Source: JBDIAR01 sp039812545
GTDB taxonomy: Bacteria; Actinomycetota; Actinomycetes; Actinomycetales; Dermatophilaceae
Direction: 5' to 3'
Length of the DNA stretch: 10,796 bases
NCBI GenBank assembly: GCA_039812545.1
Contig: JBDIAR010000122.1
Location: 1-10,796, forward strand
The notes under the pieces were generated by a model, which worked only from the letters and a program-made list of their open reading frames with translations, searched no databases and had not been told where the DNA came from. Both the position numbers and the translations under genes were made by a program. The first letter of the stretch is position 1. Each line of letters begins with the position of its first letter. Shown piece after piece: positions 1 through 6,395 of this stretch.

Positions 1-516
1 GCGAGTTCGGCGAACTCGGCGGGCGCGGCGGGGGCGGCGGGCGCCCCGGGGGCGTCGCAGGTCGTCGTCCACGTCGTCGGTCAGGTCAAGCATCCCGGGG
101 TGGTCGCGCTGCCCAGCGGCTCCCGGGTGCTGGCCGCGGTCGAAGCCGCCGGAGGAGCGACGCCGGCGGCAGTGCTCAGCCGGCTCAACCTGGCCCGCCT
201 CGTGGCGGACGGCGAGCAGATCTTCGTGCCGGGAGCCGGTGATGCGATCACCGGGGCCGCCCCGGGCGCGGCGGGCGGAGCTGGGGCGGGCGGTTCGGCT
301 CCCGGCGCCACGAAGTCCTCGGGTCCGGTGAATCTCAACACGGCGACCGTCGCGGAACTCGATGCTCTGCCGGGGATCGGGCCGGTCTTGGCGGCCCGGA
401 TCGTCGCCTGGCGAGAAGAGCACGGCCGGTTCAGCTCGGTCGACGAACTCGGCGAGGTGGCCGGCATCGGCGACAAGCTGTTCGCCCGACTTCGTCCGGC
501 CGTGGCGGTTTCGTGA
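1..516 (+). CDS. comEA: ComEA-family DNA-binding competence protein, 3' part (5' end outside window)
   Basis: The frame is open from base 1 and gives 171 residues, so the start and the expected N-terminal membrane anchor lie upstream of the window. Residues 1-19 are Gly/Ala/Ser linker. Residues about 21-77 (beginning VVVHVVGQVKHPG) look like an SLBB domain. A second Gly/Ala-rich linker follows, then a double helix-hairpin-helix module from VNLNTA (residue 110) with hairpins PGIG at 124-127 and GIG at 155-157. In characterised systems ComEA is the membrane-bound receptor that holds incoming double-stranded DNA outside the cell and passes it to ComEC. The stop codon overlaps the comEC start, which implies translational coupling. 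An internal GTG at 100 would cut off half of the SLBB domain and is not a credible start. The family assignment is secure; whether the cell is naturally competent cannot be told from this. Confidence 0.93.
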   Translation, partial: ASSANSAGAAGAAGAPGASQVVVHVVGQVKHPGVVALPSGSRVLAAVEAAGGATPAAVLSRLNLARLVADGEQIFVPGAGDAITGAAPGAAGGAGAGGSAPGATKSSGPVNLNTATVAELDALPGIGPVLAARIVAWREEHGRFSSVDELGEVAGIGDKLFARLRPAVAVS

Positions 517-2918
517 TGGACGTTTCGGTGCCGGGCAGGCCCGCCGCGGTCGACCTGCGGTTGCTGCTGCCCGCCCTGACCGGGTGGGCGGTCGTCGCCG
601 TGGCGTTGCCGCTGCCCGCGCGTGTCGTTCTCGCCGTCCTGGTCGGTTGCGCGGTGCTCGGAGCGGCGGGATCGGTGGTGCTGTTCCGGCGCCGGGAGCG
701 TGGGGTACTGACCGTGGGGCGCTGGTTCGGGTTGGCCTGTGCCGGCGCAATCGTCGTCGCGGTCCTTCTTGGGTGCGCCGTGGTGGACGCCGCCGTCCAT
801 CGGGCCGGGGCGGTTGCCGAACTCGCCGAACAGCGTGCCGTCGTCGAGGTCACCGGGACCGTCGACGGGGACCCCCGGACGATTTCGGGGCGATCCGCGC
901 GTTCTGCCCCCTTGGTGATCGTGCCCGTGGGGGTGTCGACGCTTGCCGGGCGAGGCGGGATGGGCGCCTCGCAGGCCAGGCTGCTCGTGTTCGGCGACGC
1001 GTCGTGGCACGCGCTGCGACGCGGTTCGACCGTTGTTTTCGTGGGCCGACTCGGGCCGGCGCAGGACCCGTCGTCCGTCGAAGCGGACGTGGACCCGCGC
1101 GGTCCACCGCGCATCCTCGACGAACCCGGGCTGGCGGACCGGATCGCCGAACACGTCCGCGGCGGCCTTCGCAACGCCGCAGCCGGGCTGCCGAAGGACG
1201 CCGCGGGGCTGCTGCCCGGACTCGTGCTGGGTGATACCTCGGTTGCCGACTCCTCGCTCAACGACGACATGAAGGTGACCGGACTGACCCATCTGGCGGC
1301 CGTCTCCGGCACCAATGTCACGATGGTGCTCCATGCCCTGTGGTGGTGTTGTGGATTGTGCCGGGTGCCACGGCGCTGGCGTGTCGTCGTCGCCGGAGTG
1401 GGCTTGGTGGGTTTCGTCGTGCTGGTGCGCCCCGAACCCAGCGTTCTTCGGGCGGCGGCGATGGGTCTGGTGGGCCTCGTGTCGCTGGTTTCGTCGCGAC
1501 CGCGCACCGCGGTACCCGCGCTGGCGACGGCGATCGTGGTGTTGCTGGCATACAGTCCGCCGCTGGCGCGCTCGCTCGGCTTCGCACTGTCGGTCCTGGC
1601 CACGCTGGGGCTATTGCTGTGGGCCCGGCCCTGGGCGGACCGGCTCGCGCTGTGGCTGCCTCGTCGGCTCGCGCCGCTGGCCCCGGCGATCACGGTCCCG
1701 GTCGCGGCCCAGGTGATGTGTCTGCCCATCCTGGTGACCCTGCAGGGCGGCATCTCCTGGGTGTCGGTACCGGCGAATATCGCGGCGGCTCCGTTCGTCG
1801 GACCGGCGACCATCATGGGCGTGGTGACGGCCGTCGTCGCCGCCGGTGTGCCCGCAGTTGCCGCCGTCCTCGTCTGGGGAGCGGGGCTGCCGACGATGGC
1901 GGTCGCGGGCGTGGCGCGGATCGGAGCCGACGTGCCAGGGGGTGCCCTGCCCTGGCCGGGTGGCGCGCCCGGTGTGGTCGCCTCGATCCTTCTCGTGGTC
2001 GCCCTGTTGACATCCGGCCCCTGGCTGCTGGCGCGATCGCGAGCCAGACCCGGGGTCGCCGTTGCCGGTGTCGTCCTGATCCTGGCGGCTGTCGTCCCGG
2101 TGCGGGAACTCGCCTGGCCGATGGTGGGTTGGCGGATCGTGGCCTGCGACGTCGGCCAAGGCGACGCGCTGGTGGTGCGGGCCGGGTCCGATGTGGTTCT
2201 GGTCGACACCGGACCAGACCCGAAGCTCGTCGACACCTGTCTTCGTCGCCTTCACGTCACGCGAGTGGCGGCCGTTGTGCTCACCCACTTCCACGCGGAC
2301 CACATCGACGGATTGACCGGTGCGCTCGCCGGCCGCGAGGTCGGCGCGGTCGTGACCAGCTGGGTGGCCGAGCCTCCCGCCGACGCGCAACGAGTCCGGG
2401 AGACGGCGGAGCGGGCGGGGGTGGCGGTCCGTACCGTGCGGGCCGGGGATCTGTTGGACTTCGGTGACACGGCGTGGCGGGTGTGGTGGCCGGCGCGCCG
2501 GATCGACGAGGGGTCGGTGCCGAACAACAGCTCGATCGTCGTCACCGTGGAGACGCCGGGGCTGCGCGCGCTCCTGCTGGGGGATATCGAACGCGAAGCA
2601 GCCCGTGCCCTGCTCGTCGAGCTCCAGCATGGAGATGCCGGCCCGTTCGACGTCGTCAAGGTGGCCCACCACGGCTCGGCGAACCGGCTGGACTCCCTGT
2701 ATGCGTATGCCGGAGCCGCGGTGGCGATCATCAGTGTCGGAGCCGGGAACGACTACGGACATCCGGCTAGCTCCACGCTGGCCGTGCTTCGAGGACTCGG
2801 AGCGCGCGTGTTCCGCACGGACGAGTCCGGCGACATCGCCATCCGGCCCGCGCAGGAGGCGGAGAGCGATCAAACCCCGGGACGGCGCCTCATGGAGGTC
2901 GCCTGTCGAGGTCCGTGA
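513..2918 (+). CDS. comEC: ComEC/Rec2 DNA-uptake channel protein
   Basis: The protein has 801 residues, about the usual ComEC length. Hydrophobic segments near residues 20-55 and 70-90 frame the N-terminal region. The competence domain follows (about 230-500), with its hallmark HLAAVSGTNV at 260-269 and many membrane helices. After the last helices (about 483-535) comes a metallo-beta-lactamase-like domain: DVGQGDA (546-552), THFHADH (591-597), NNSS (671-674), GD (690-691), VAHHGS (717-722) and GHP (749-751), so the metal-binding histidines and aspartates are present. ComEC forms the pore that carries single-stranded DNA across the membrane, and the C-terminal domain is thought to degrade the other strand. 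GTG 513 and ATG 516 are adjacent candidate starts, both overlapping the comEA stop at 514-516. The downstream neighbour is convergent, so the operon ends here within the window. Confidence 0.95.
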   Translation: MMDVSVPGRPAAVDLRLLLPALTGWAVVAVALPLPARVVLAVLVGCAVLGAAGSVVLFRRRERGVLTVGRWFGLACAGAIVVAVLLGCAVVDAAVHRAGAVAELAEQRAVVEVTGTVDGDPRTISGRSARSAPLVIVPVGVSTLAGRGGMGASQARLLVFGDASWHALRRGSTVVFVGRLGPAQDPSSVEADVDPRGPPRILDEPGLADRIAEHVRGGLRNAAAGLPKDAAGLLPGLVLGDTSVADSSLNDDMKVTGLTHLAAVSGTNVTMVLHALWWCCGLCRVPRRWRVVVAGVGLVGFVVLVRPEPSVLRAAAMGLVGLVSLVSSRPRTAVPALATAIVVLLAYSPPLARSLGFALSVLATLGLLLWARPWADRLALWLPRRLAPLAPAITVPVAAQVMCLPILVTLQGGISWVSVPANIAAAPFVGPATIMGVVTAVVAAGVPAVAAVLVWGAGLPTMAVAGVARIGADVPGGALPWPGGAPGVVASILLVVALLTSGPWLLARSRARPGVAVAGVVLILAAVVPVRELAWPMVGWRIVACDVGQGDALVVRAGSDVVLVDTGPDPKLVDTCLRRLHVTRVAAVVLTHFHADHIDGLTGALAGREVGAVVTSWVAEPPADAQRVRETAERAGVAVRTVRAGDLLDFGDTAWRVWWPARRIDEGSVPNNSSIVVTVETPGLRALLLGDIEREAARALLVELQHGDAGPFDVVKVAHHGSANRLDSLYAYAGAAVAIISVGAGNDYGHPASSTLAVLRGLGARVFRTDESGDIAIRPAQEAESDQTPGRRLMEVACRGP

Positions 2919-2972
2919 GCGCCCGGGTGATCGTCGCGCTGATCCTCGATCGCGGCGATGGTCCTTCTGCCA

Positions 2973-3008
2973 GCGCCACCGGCCACTCGGCGGTCCGGCG
3001 GTGGGCGC
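2973..3008. terminator. Possible bidirectional terminator hairpin between comEC and the LysR gene
   Basis: GCGCCACCG (2973-2981) pairs with CGGTGGGCGC (2999-3008), giving nine base pairs and one bulged G, with a possible inner extension of two G-C pairs. It lies in the only gap between two convergent genes (2919-3013). There is no T-tract on either strand. Unstructured alternatives are hard to exclude in DNA this GC-rich, so this is a weak call. Confidence 0.35.
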
Positions 3009-3013
3009 ACTCG

Positions 3014-3949
3014 TCAGCCGGCGGGGAGAGGGGCGGCAGCCATCGTGGCGGCCGATTCGACGAGGGCCTCCAGCGTGGCGTTCACCGCCGGGACACGCTG
3101 GAGGTCCGGTGTCGTCACGGCGTAGATGGAACGTCGCGGGGCCGGGATGAGGGAGAGCACGGCGACCTCGGGATGATGGGCCGCCTGCAGGATGAGGTCG
3201 GGGACGATGGCGACCCCGAGCCCTTCGGCGACCAATCCCAGCACGGCGACGTAGTCCTCGGTTTCGAAGGCGACATTCGGAGCGAACCCGGCGGCATCCG
3301 CGAGCGAGACGAGATGACCGCGGCATCGTGGGCAGCCCGCGATCCAGGCCTCTTGGGCGACGTCCGCCATCCCAGCGGTCGCCGTCTGGGCGAGCGGGTG
3401 GGTGGCGGGAACGACGAGACGCACCTCGTCATCCAGCAACTTGGTGGCCACGAACACATCGAGGTCGTCGCCGTGGTACCCGGCCAGGTCCATTCCCTCG
3501 TACGCGAACGCGACCGCGATGTCGCACTCACCGGAGCGCAGCGCGGCCAGCGACTGCGGCGGCTCGCCCTCGGAGAAGGTGACCGACACCTGTGGGAATT
3601 GGCGCTTCACCATCGCCAGCGCCTTGGGCACCAAGGTGGCCGAGGATGACGGGAAGGCCATGAGTCGCACCCGGCCGGCCCGCAGCCCGGCGATCGCGGC
3701 GACCTCCTCTTCGGCGGTATCCAGGGCGGCCAGCACCGTCGTGGCGTGCCGGGCCAGGACCAGACCCGCCTCAGTCAGCCGCACCTGTCGTCCGAAGCGT
3801 TCGACCAGGACCGTGCCCAGCCGATGCTCCATCCGGCGCACCATCTGCGAGATCGCCGGTTGGGAAAAGCCGAGCGCGGCAGCAGCGCCGGTGAAACTGC
3901 CCTCGTCGGCGATGGCCCGGATGACCCGCAGGCCGGCAGCATCGATCAC
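3014..3949 (-). CDS. LysR-type transcriptional regulator
   Basis: The protein has 311 residues, the normal LysR length. Residues 1-60 form the winged helix-turn-helix: LRVIRAIADEGSFTGAAAAL, then FSQPAISQMVRRME (28-41) and LVERFGRQVRLTEAG (48-62). A linker helix spans about 63-88. The effector-binding domain runs from about 92 to 300, with typical segments near CDIAVAF (142-148), LVVPATHPLA (178-187) and GVAIVPDLI (245-253). A C-x-x-C pair (C206, C209) sits in the effector domain and could be redox- or metal-sensitive, but that is speculation. The start is GTG at 3949 (read on the minus strand), which gives the canonical LysR N-terminus. It diverges from the sirtuin gene, and LysR proteins often control the divergent neighbour and themselves. 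The effector is unknown. Confidence 0.93.
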   Translation of the reverse strand: MIDAAGLRVIRAIADEGSFTGAAAALGFSQPAISQMVRRMEHRLGTVLVERFGRQVRLTEAGLVLARHATTVLAALDTAEEEVAAIAGLRAGRVRLMAFPSSSATLVPKALAMVKRQFPQVSVTFSEGEPPQSLAALRSGECDIAVAFAYEGMDLAGYHGDDLDVFVATKLLDDEVRLVVPATHPLAQTATAGMADVAQEAWIAGCPRCRGHLVSLADAAGFAPNVAFETEDYVAVLGLVAEGLGVAIVPDLILQAAHHPEVAVLSLIPAPRRSIYAVTTPDLQRVPAVNATLEALVESAATMAAAPLPAG

Positions 3950-3955
3950 CGTCCA

Positions 3956-3985
3956 ATTCTATGGTTCGAGAATCGATAATGCCAG
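3956..3985 (-). promoter_or_regulatory. Candidate promoter of the LysR gene, possibly leaderless
   Basis: Read on the minus strand, a TAGAAT -10 hexamer (3961-3956) lies six bases before the GTG start at 3949. A CTGGCA hexamer (3985-3980) sits 18 bp upstream of it as a -35. With this geometry transcription would begin at or very near the G of the GTG codon, giving a leaderless mRNA, which is common in actinobacteria. No convincing SD sequence precedes the GTG, which fits. This is inference from hexamers only. Confidence 0.45.
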
Positions 3986-3995
3986 GTTCTATAAT
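3965..3995 (+). promoter_or_regulatory. Candidate sirtuin-gene promoter
   Basis: TATAAT at 3990-3995 is a perfect -10 hexamer. The -35 is weak: TTCGAG at 3965-3970 with a long 19-bp spacer is the best match. A poor -35 overlapped by inverted repeats suits a promoter that needs an activator such as the divergent LysR protein. The implied untranslated leader is about 50 bases and carries the strong SD GAGGAGG at 4041-4047. Confidence 0.45.
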
Positions 3996-4052
3996 GCGAG
4001 ATTATCTGAAGCTCAGAGGTGTGGGCCGCGCTGTGGCTCTGAGGAGGCGACG

Positions 4053-5015
4053 TTGACCGGACGGATCGAGTCCTCGCCATCGGGGGTCGGCGTCTCCGGC
4101 GACGGGGACGCCGCCGGGTGGCGTGACCTCAACGCCGCTGGGCGCCGGCTCGCCGAACTGATCGGCGCCGGTGGGGTACTCGTCCTCAGCGGAGCCGGGA
4201 TCTCCACCGAATCAGGGATCCCCGACTACCGCGGCCCGGACGGCACCCGGCGGGTGACGCCGATGCAGCACGCCGAGTTCGTCGGATCCGCAGCCGCACG
4301 GCAACGCTATTGGGCCCGTAGTTTCGTCGGGTGGGACCGGTTCGGTGCAGCTCTTCCCAACTCGGGTCATCGAGCGGTCGCGGCCCTCGAGCGGGTCGGT
4401 TTGGTCGATGCCGTCGTGACCCAGAATGTCGACGGACTGCATCAAGCGGCCGGTTCACAGCGTGTCGTCGAACTCCACGGCACGCTATCCCGGGTGACCT
4501 GTCTGGACTGCGGGACGGCATACCACCGCCAGTCGATACAGCACCAACTCGACGTGGCAAACCCGGACTTCCGCGAGGCCGCCGGGCCGGCCGGGGCGAT
4601 CCAGCCCGACGGCGACGTGCTGCTCGCCGAGGAACTAATCGCCGCCTTCCGGATGCCGAGCTGTCCCCGGTGCGCGGGGGACCGGCTCAAACCCGACGTC
4701 GTCTTCTTCGGAGGCAGCGTGCCCGTCGAGCGGGTGGAGCTGTGCTATTCGCTGGTCGCGCAAGCCCGTTCGCTCGTGGTGCTGGGGTCCTCCTTGGCCG
4801 TGATGAGCGGTCTGCGGTTCGTCCGGCGGGCCCGCGAGTTGGGGCTGCCGATCGGCATCGTGACGCTGCTGCCCACGCGTGGCGACGAGCTGGCAGACGT
4901 GGTGTGGCGAGAGCGGTTGGGCGTCGCACTGCCGGGCCTGCTGGATCAGATCGACCCCGTTCGTCCGGTCACCGAGAGCGATCTTCGGGCCGTCGAGGGC
5001 GATCGCCGGGCCTGA
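4053..5015 (+). CDS. SIRT4-like class II sirtuin, NAD-dependent protein deacylase
   Basis: The protein has 320 residues from a TTG start chosen for its SD, GAGGAGG (4041-4047), five bases away. The frame is open further upstream, but that stretch is antisense to the LysR gene and has no good start. Sirtuin hallmarks appear in order: GAGISTESGIPDYRG (47-61, NAD binding), RYWARSFVGW (85-94), TQNVDGLH (123-130), catalytic His142 in ELHG, zinc cysteines C150/C153 and C204/C207, LKPDVVFFGG (212-221) and GSSLAV. The segment NPDFRE...QPDGDVLLAEE (170-194) strongly resembles the SIRT4 branch. Sirtuins consume NAD+ to remove acyl groups from lysines, and the SIRT4 class also shows ADP-ribosyl transfer and lipoamide-type activities. 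The target is unknown. Co-control with the divergent LysR gene is likely. FFGG replaces the common FFGE/FFGD. Confidence 0.93.
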   Translation: MTGRIESSPSGVGVSGDGDAAGWRDLNAAGRRLAELIGAGGVLVLSGAGISTESGIPDYRGPDGTRRVTPMQHAEFVGSAAARQRYWARSFVGWDRFGAALPNSGHRAVAALERVGLVDAVVTQNVDGLHQAAGSQRVVELHGTLSRVTCLDCGTAYHRQSIQHQLDVANPDFREAAGPAGAIQPDGDVLLAEELIAAFRMPSCPRCAGDRLKPDVVFFGGSVPVERVELCYSLVAQARSLVVLGSSLAVMSGLRFVRRARELGLPIGIVTLLPTRGDELADVVWRERLGVALPGLLDQIDPVRPVTESDLRAVEGDRRA

Positions 5016-5024
5016 CGGCTCGGG

Positions 5025-5063
5025 CTGGCTCCGCGCAGTGGGTCGAGGACTGCGCGGAGCCAG
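5025..5063. terminator. Strong bidirectional terminator hairpin between the sirtuin gene and lexA
   Basis: CTGGCTCCGCGCAGT (5025-5039) pairs perfectly over 15 bp with ACTGCGCGGAGCCAG (5049-5063) around a nine-base loop. It lies nine bases after the sirtuin stop and 14 bases beyond the lexA stop, serving both convergent genes. No T-tract follows on either strand, as is usual for high-GC actinobacterial hairpin terminators. Confidence 0.8.
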
Positions 5064-5077
5064 GGCACGAGGGGTGC

Positions 5078-6064
5078 TCAGATCCGTCGTAGGACGGCTG
5101 TCACCTTCCCGAGAATCGTGGCGTGGTCGCCGTCGATCGGGTCGTATGCCGCGTTGTGCGGCAACAGCCAGATGTGGCCGTTCTTGCGTTTGAAGGTCTT
5201 GACCGTCGCCTCGTTGTCCAGCATCGCGGCGACGATATCGCCGTTGTCGGCCACGGCCTGTTGGCGGACGACGACCCAGTCGCCATCGCAGATCGCGGCG
5301 TCGACCATCGAATCGCCGGAGACGCGCAACAGGAACAGGGGCCCCTCGCCGACGATCTGTCGCGGCAGCGGGAACACGTCCTCGACCGCCTCGTCGGCCA
5401 GGATCGGGGCCCCCGCGGCGATCCGACCCAGCACGGGCACGAAACTCGGCGTCGGGCGGGCATCTCCCGAGTCGGTGACCTCGTCCTGACGGGCTCGCGG
5501 CTCCGCCGGACGGTAGCCCTTCCCACTGACCACGGCCACGGCCTCCAGCGCGCGGGGTCGGTTGGGATCCCTGCGCAAGAACCCCTTGCGTTCAAGCGCA
5601 CGCAGCTGATGGGCCACCGAACTCGGGCTGGTCAACGAGACGACCTCGCCGATCTCCCGCAAGGTGGGCGGGTAGCCGCGCCGGTCCACCGAGGACCGGA
5701 TCACATCGAGGATCCGCCGCTGCCGCATGGTCAGACCGTCGCCGGCCGCCTTGTCCGCGAGGACCGCGACGGGGTCCAGTCTCGGCCGGCCGCGGCGCGG
5801 CTTCGCGGGGTCGATCGGCGCTGCGGCCGCCTTCGTCGCGGTGGTCGACCTTGCCGTGGGGGTCGCCTTTCCCGCGGTGGTTGCCTTTGCCGCGACGCTC
5901 GGCGAGGCGCTCTTAGCCGCTCGTGCGCTGCTGGGCGCCCCAGAACCGGGCGCCTTCCTGCTCGTGGCCTTTGCGGTGCCGGCCTTTGCAGTGCCGGCTT
6001 TCGCGGTGGTGGCCTTCGTGGTGCTGGTGCTGGTGCTCTTGGTTCTCTTCGGTGCATCCGACAT
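5078..6064 (-). CDS. lexA: LexA SOS repressor with a long basic N-terminal tail
   Basis: From ATG 6064 the protein has 328 residues, well above the 200-260 usual for LexA. Residues 1-88 are a tail rich in Lys, Ala, Thr and Ser with AKAGT-type repeats at about 21-33, recalling histone H1. Residues 89-95 (PRRGRPR) resemble an AT-hook. The winged-helix DNA-binding domain spans about 113-165. The self-cleavage bond is Ala217-Gly218, and the catalytic dyad is Ser252 (SGDSM) and Lys289. RecA filaments on damaged DNA trigger self-cleavage, which derepresses SOS genes. The start is chosen for GAGAGGGG five bases upstream. ATG 6088 (eight residues longer) also has a purine-rich SD and cannot be excluded. 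The frame extends to 6250, but that runs through the promoter. An SOS box overlaps its own promoter, so it is autoregulated. Confidence 0.94.
   Translation of the reverse strand: MSDAPKRTKSTSTSTTKATTAKAGTAKAGTAKATSRKAPGSGAPSSARAAKSASPSVAAKATTAGKATPTARSTTATKAAAAPIDPAKPRRGRPRLDPVAVLADKAAGDGLTMRQRRILDVIRSSVDRRGYPPTLREIGEVVSLTSPSSVAHQLRALERKGFLRRDPNRPRALEAVAVVSGKGYRPAEPRARQDEVTDSGDARPTPSFVPVLGRIAAGAPILADEAVEDVFPLPRQIVGEGPLFLLRVSGDSMVDAAICDGDWVVVRQQAVADNGDIVAAMLDNEATVKTFKRKNGHIWLLPHNAAYDPIDGDHATILGKVTAVLRRI
5967..6026 (-). repeat. Four tandem 15-bp repeats inside lexA
   Basis: Plus-strand units GCCTTTGCGGTGCCG (5967-5981), GCCTTTGCAGTGCCG (5982-5996), GCTTTCGCGGTGGTG (5997-6011) and GCCTTCGTGGTGCTG (6012-6026) are degenerate copies. 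They encode the AKAGT-like pentapeptides of the LexA tail. Fifteen is a multiple of three, so gain or loss of a unit would keep the frame and change the tail length. Confidence 0.8.
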
Positions 6065-6088
6065 GTCGACCCCTCTCGGACGGTGCAT

Positions 6089-6104
6089 GGCGCCCCTCGG
6101 CGCC
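6089..6104 (-). promoter_or_regulatory. Hairpin in the lexA leader over a purine-rich SD
   Basis: GGCGCC (6089-6094) and GGCGCC (6099-6104) flank a four-base loop. On the minus strand the loop reads GAGG, and this is the SD-like sequence that would serve the alternative ATG at 6088. A six-bp GC stem here could favour initiation at the downstream ATG 6064. The leader from the predicted transcription start to 6064 is about 145 bases; I see no known riboswitch in it. Confidence 0.4.
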
Positions 6105-6217
6105 GGTGGTTGGACAGTCCCGCGACGATCCGCCGCCATCGCCGCCACCGGCGACCCCTTGTGCCGAGACTCAGGGGCTCTGTCGGTGGTCGGTGATGTG
6201 CTGTCGTCGTCGAGTTG

Positions 6218-6246
6218 ATCATATGGCTCCGACAGACCGTGATCAA
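6218..6246 (-). promoter_or_regulatory. lexA promoter
   Basis: On the minus strand, TTGATC (-35, 6246-6241) and TATGAT (-10, 6223-6218) are separated by exactly 17 bp. Four of six and five of six bases match the sigma-70-type consensus. The SOS box at 6243-6258 overlaps the -35, so LexA binding would block RNA polymerase. Confidence 0.65.
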
Positions 6247-6258
6247 ACATTTGTACGA
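6243..6258. promoter_or_regulatory. SOS box (LexA site) at the lexA promoter
   Basis: TCAAACATTTGTACGA matches the actinobacterial/Bacillus-type SOS palindrome TCGAACATATGTTCGA at 13 of 16 positions. It overlaps the lexA -35 element, the standard position for autoregulation. Confidence 0.8.
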
Positions 6259-6265
6259 CTAAATC

Positions 6266-6294
6266 TTGGCCGTGTCGGACAGGAGTGGTATAGA
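6266..6294 (+). promoter_or_regulatory. Promoter of the SOS LysM gene
   Basis: TTGGCC (-35, 6266-6271) and TATAGA (-10, 6289-6294) lie 17 bp apart, which predicts transcription from about 6301. The second SOS box begins about ten bases downstream of that point, so LexA would act by blocking initiation or early elongation. The leader is about 95 bases. The rest of the 331-bp gap 6065-6395 holds only the elements listed separately. Confidence 0.6.
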
Positions 6295-6310
6295 TGAGAC
6301 TAACACAAGA

Positions 6311-6326
6311 TCGAACGACTGTACGA
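6311..6326. promoter_or_regulatory. SOS box (LexA site) at the LysM-gene promoter
   Basis: TCGAACGACTGTACGA fits CGAAC-N4-GTTCG with one mismatch in the conserved arms. It lies just downstream of the predicted transcription start of the LysM gene. Together with the box at 6243-6258, each divergent gene has its own LexA site. Confidence 0.82.
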
Positions 6327-6395
6327 GGACCGCTGATCGTTCAGTTGTCTTCCCAGGTGGACGCGCGACGCGTCCGTGAGTCAGAGAGGTATGCC

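Larger units (their letters stand above)
3956..4005. promoter_or_regulatory. Putative LysR operator region with two inverted repeats
   Basis: An AT-rich island in otherwise GC-rich DNA holds two perfect inverted repeats: ATTCT-N8-AGAAT (3956-3973) and ATAAT-N5-ATTAT (3991-4005). The second has the 15-bp T-N11-A-like size of LysR-type sites. TCGATAATGC (3974-3983) and TCTATAATGC (3989-3998) also form an imperfect direct repeat of 9/10 bases. The repeats overlap both candidate promoters, as expected for a regulator controlling itself and the divergent sirtuin. Confidence 0.5.

Noticed and set aside
431..2236. A 601-codon minus-strand open frame opposite comEA and comEC
   Set aside because: Its Thr/Arg/Pro-rich translation is typical of an antisense GC-rich shadow.
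1611..3326. A 571-codon minus-strand open frame across comEC and the LysR gene
   Set aside because: The translation is Arg/Gly/Pro-rich low complexity, it overlaps two clear genes and it has no SD or domain.
3402..4052. Upstream extension of the sirtuin reading frame
   Set aside because: It is antisense to the LysR gene, encodes nothing resembling a sirtuin and crosses the divergent promoters. The TTG at 4053 has an excellent SD.
3014..5015. LysR-sirtuin pair as a Sir2-type anti-phage defence system
   Set aside because: The sirtuin is a stand-alone SIRT4-like deacylase without an Argonaute, HerA or SIR2-effector fusion partner, and a LysR regulator points to metabolic control.
6065..6250. 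Upstream extension of lexA to an ATG at 6250
   Set aside because: It would place the lexA promoter and SOS box inside the coding region, and the extra residues match no LexA feature.
6294..6395. Earlier ATG for the LysM gene
   Set aside because: It lies in the -10 element, upstream of the likely transcription start and the SOS box, and no SD fits it as well as GAGAGG before 6396.
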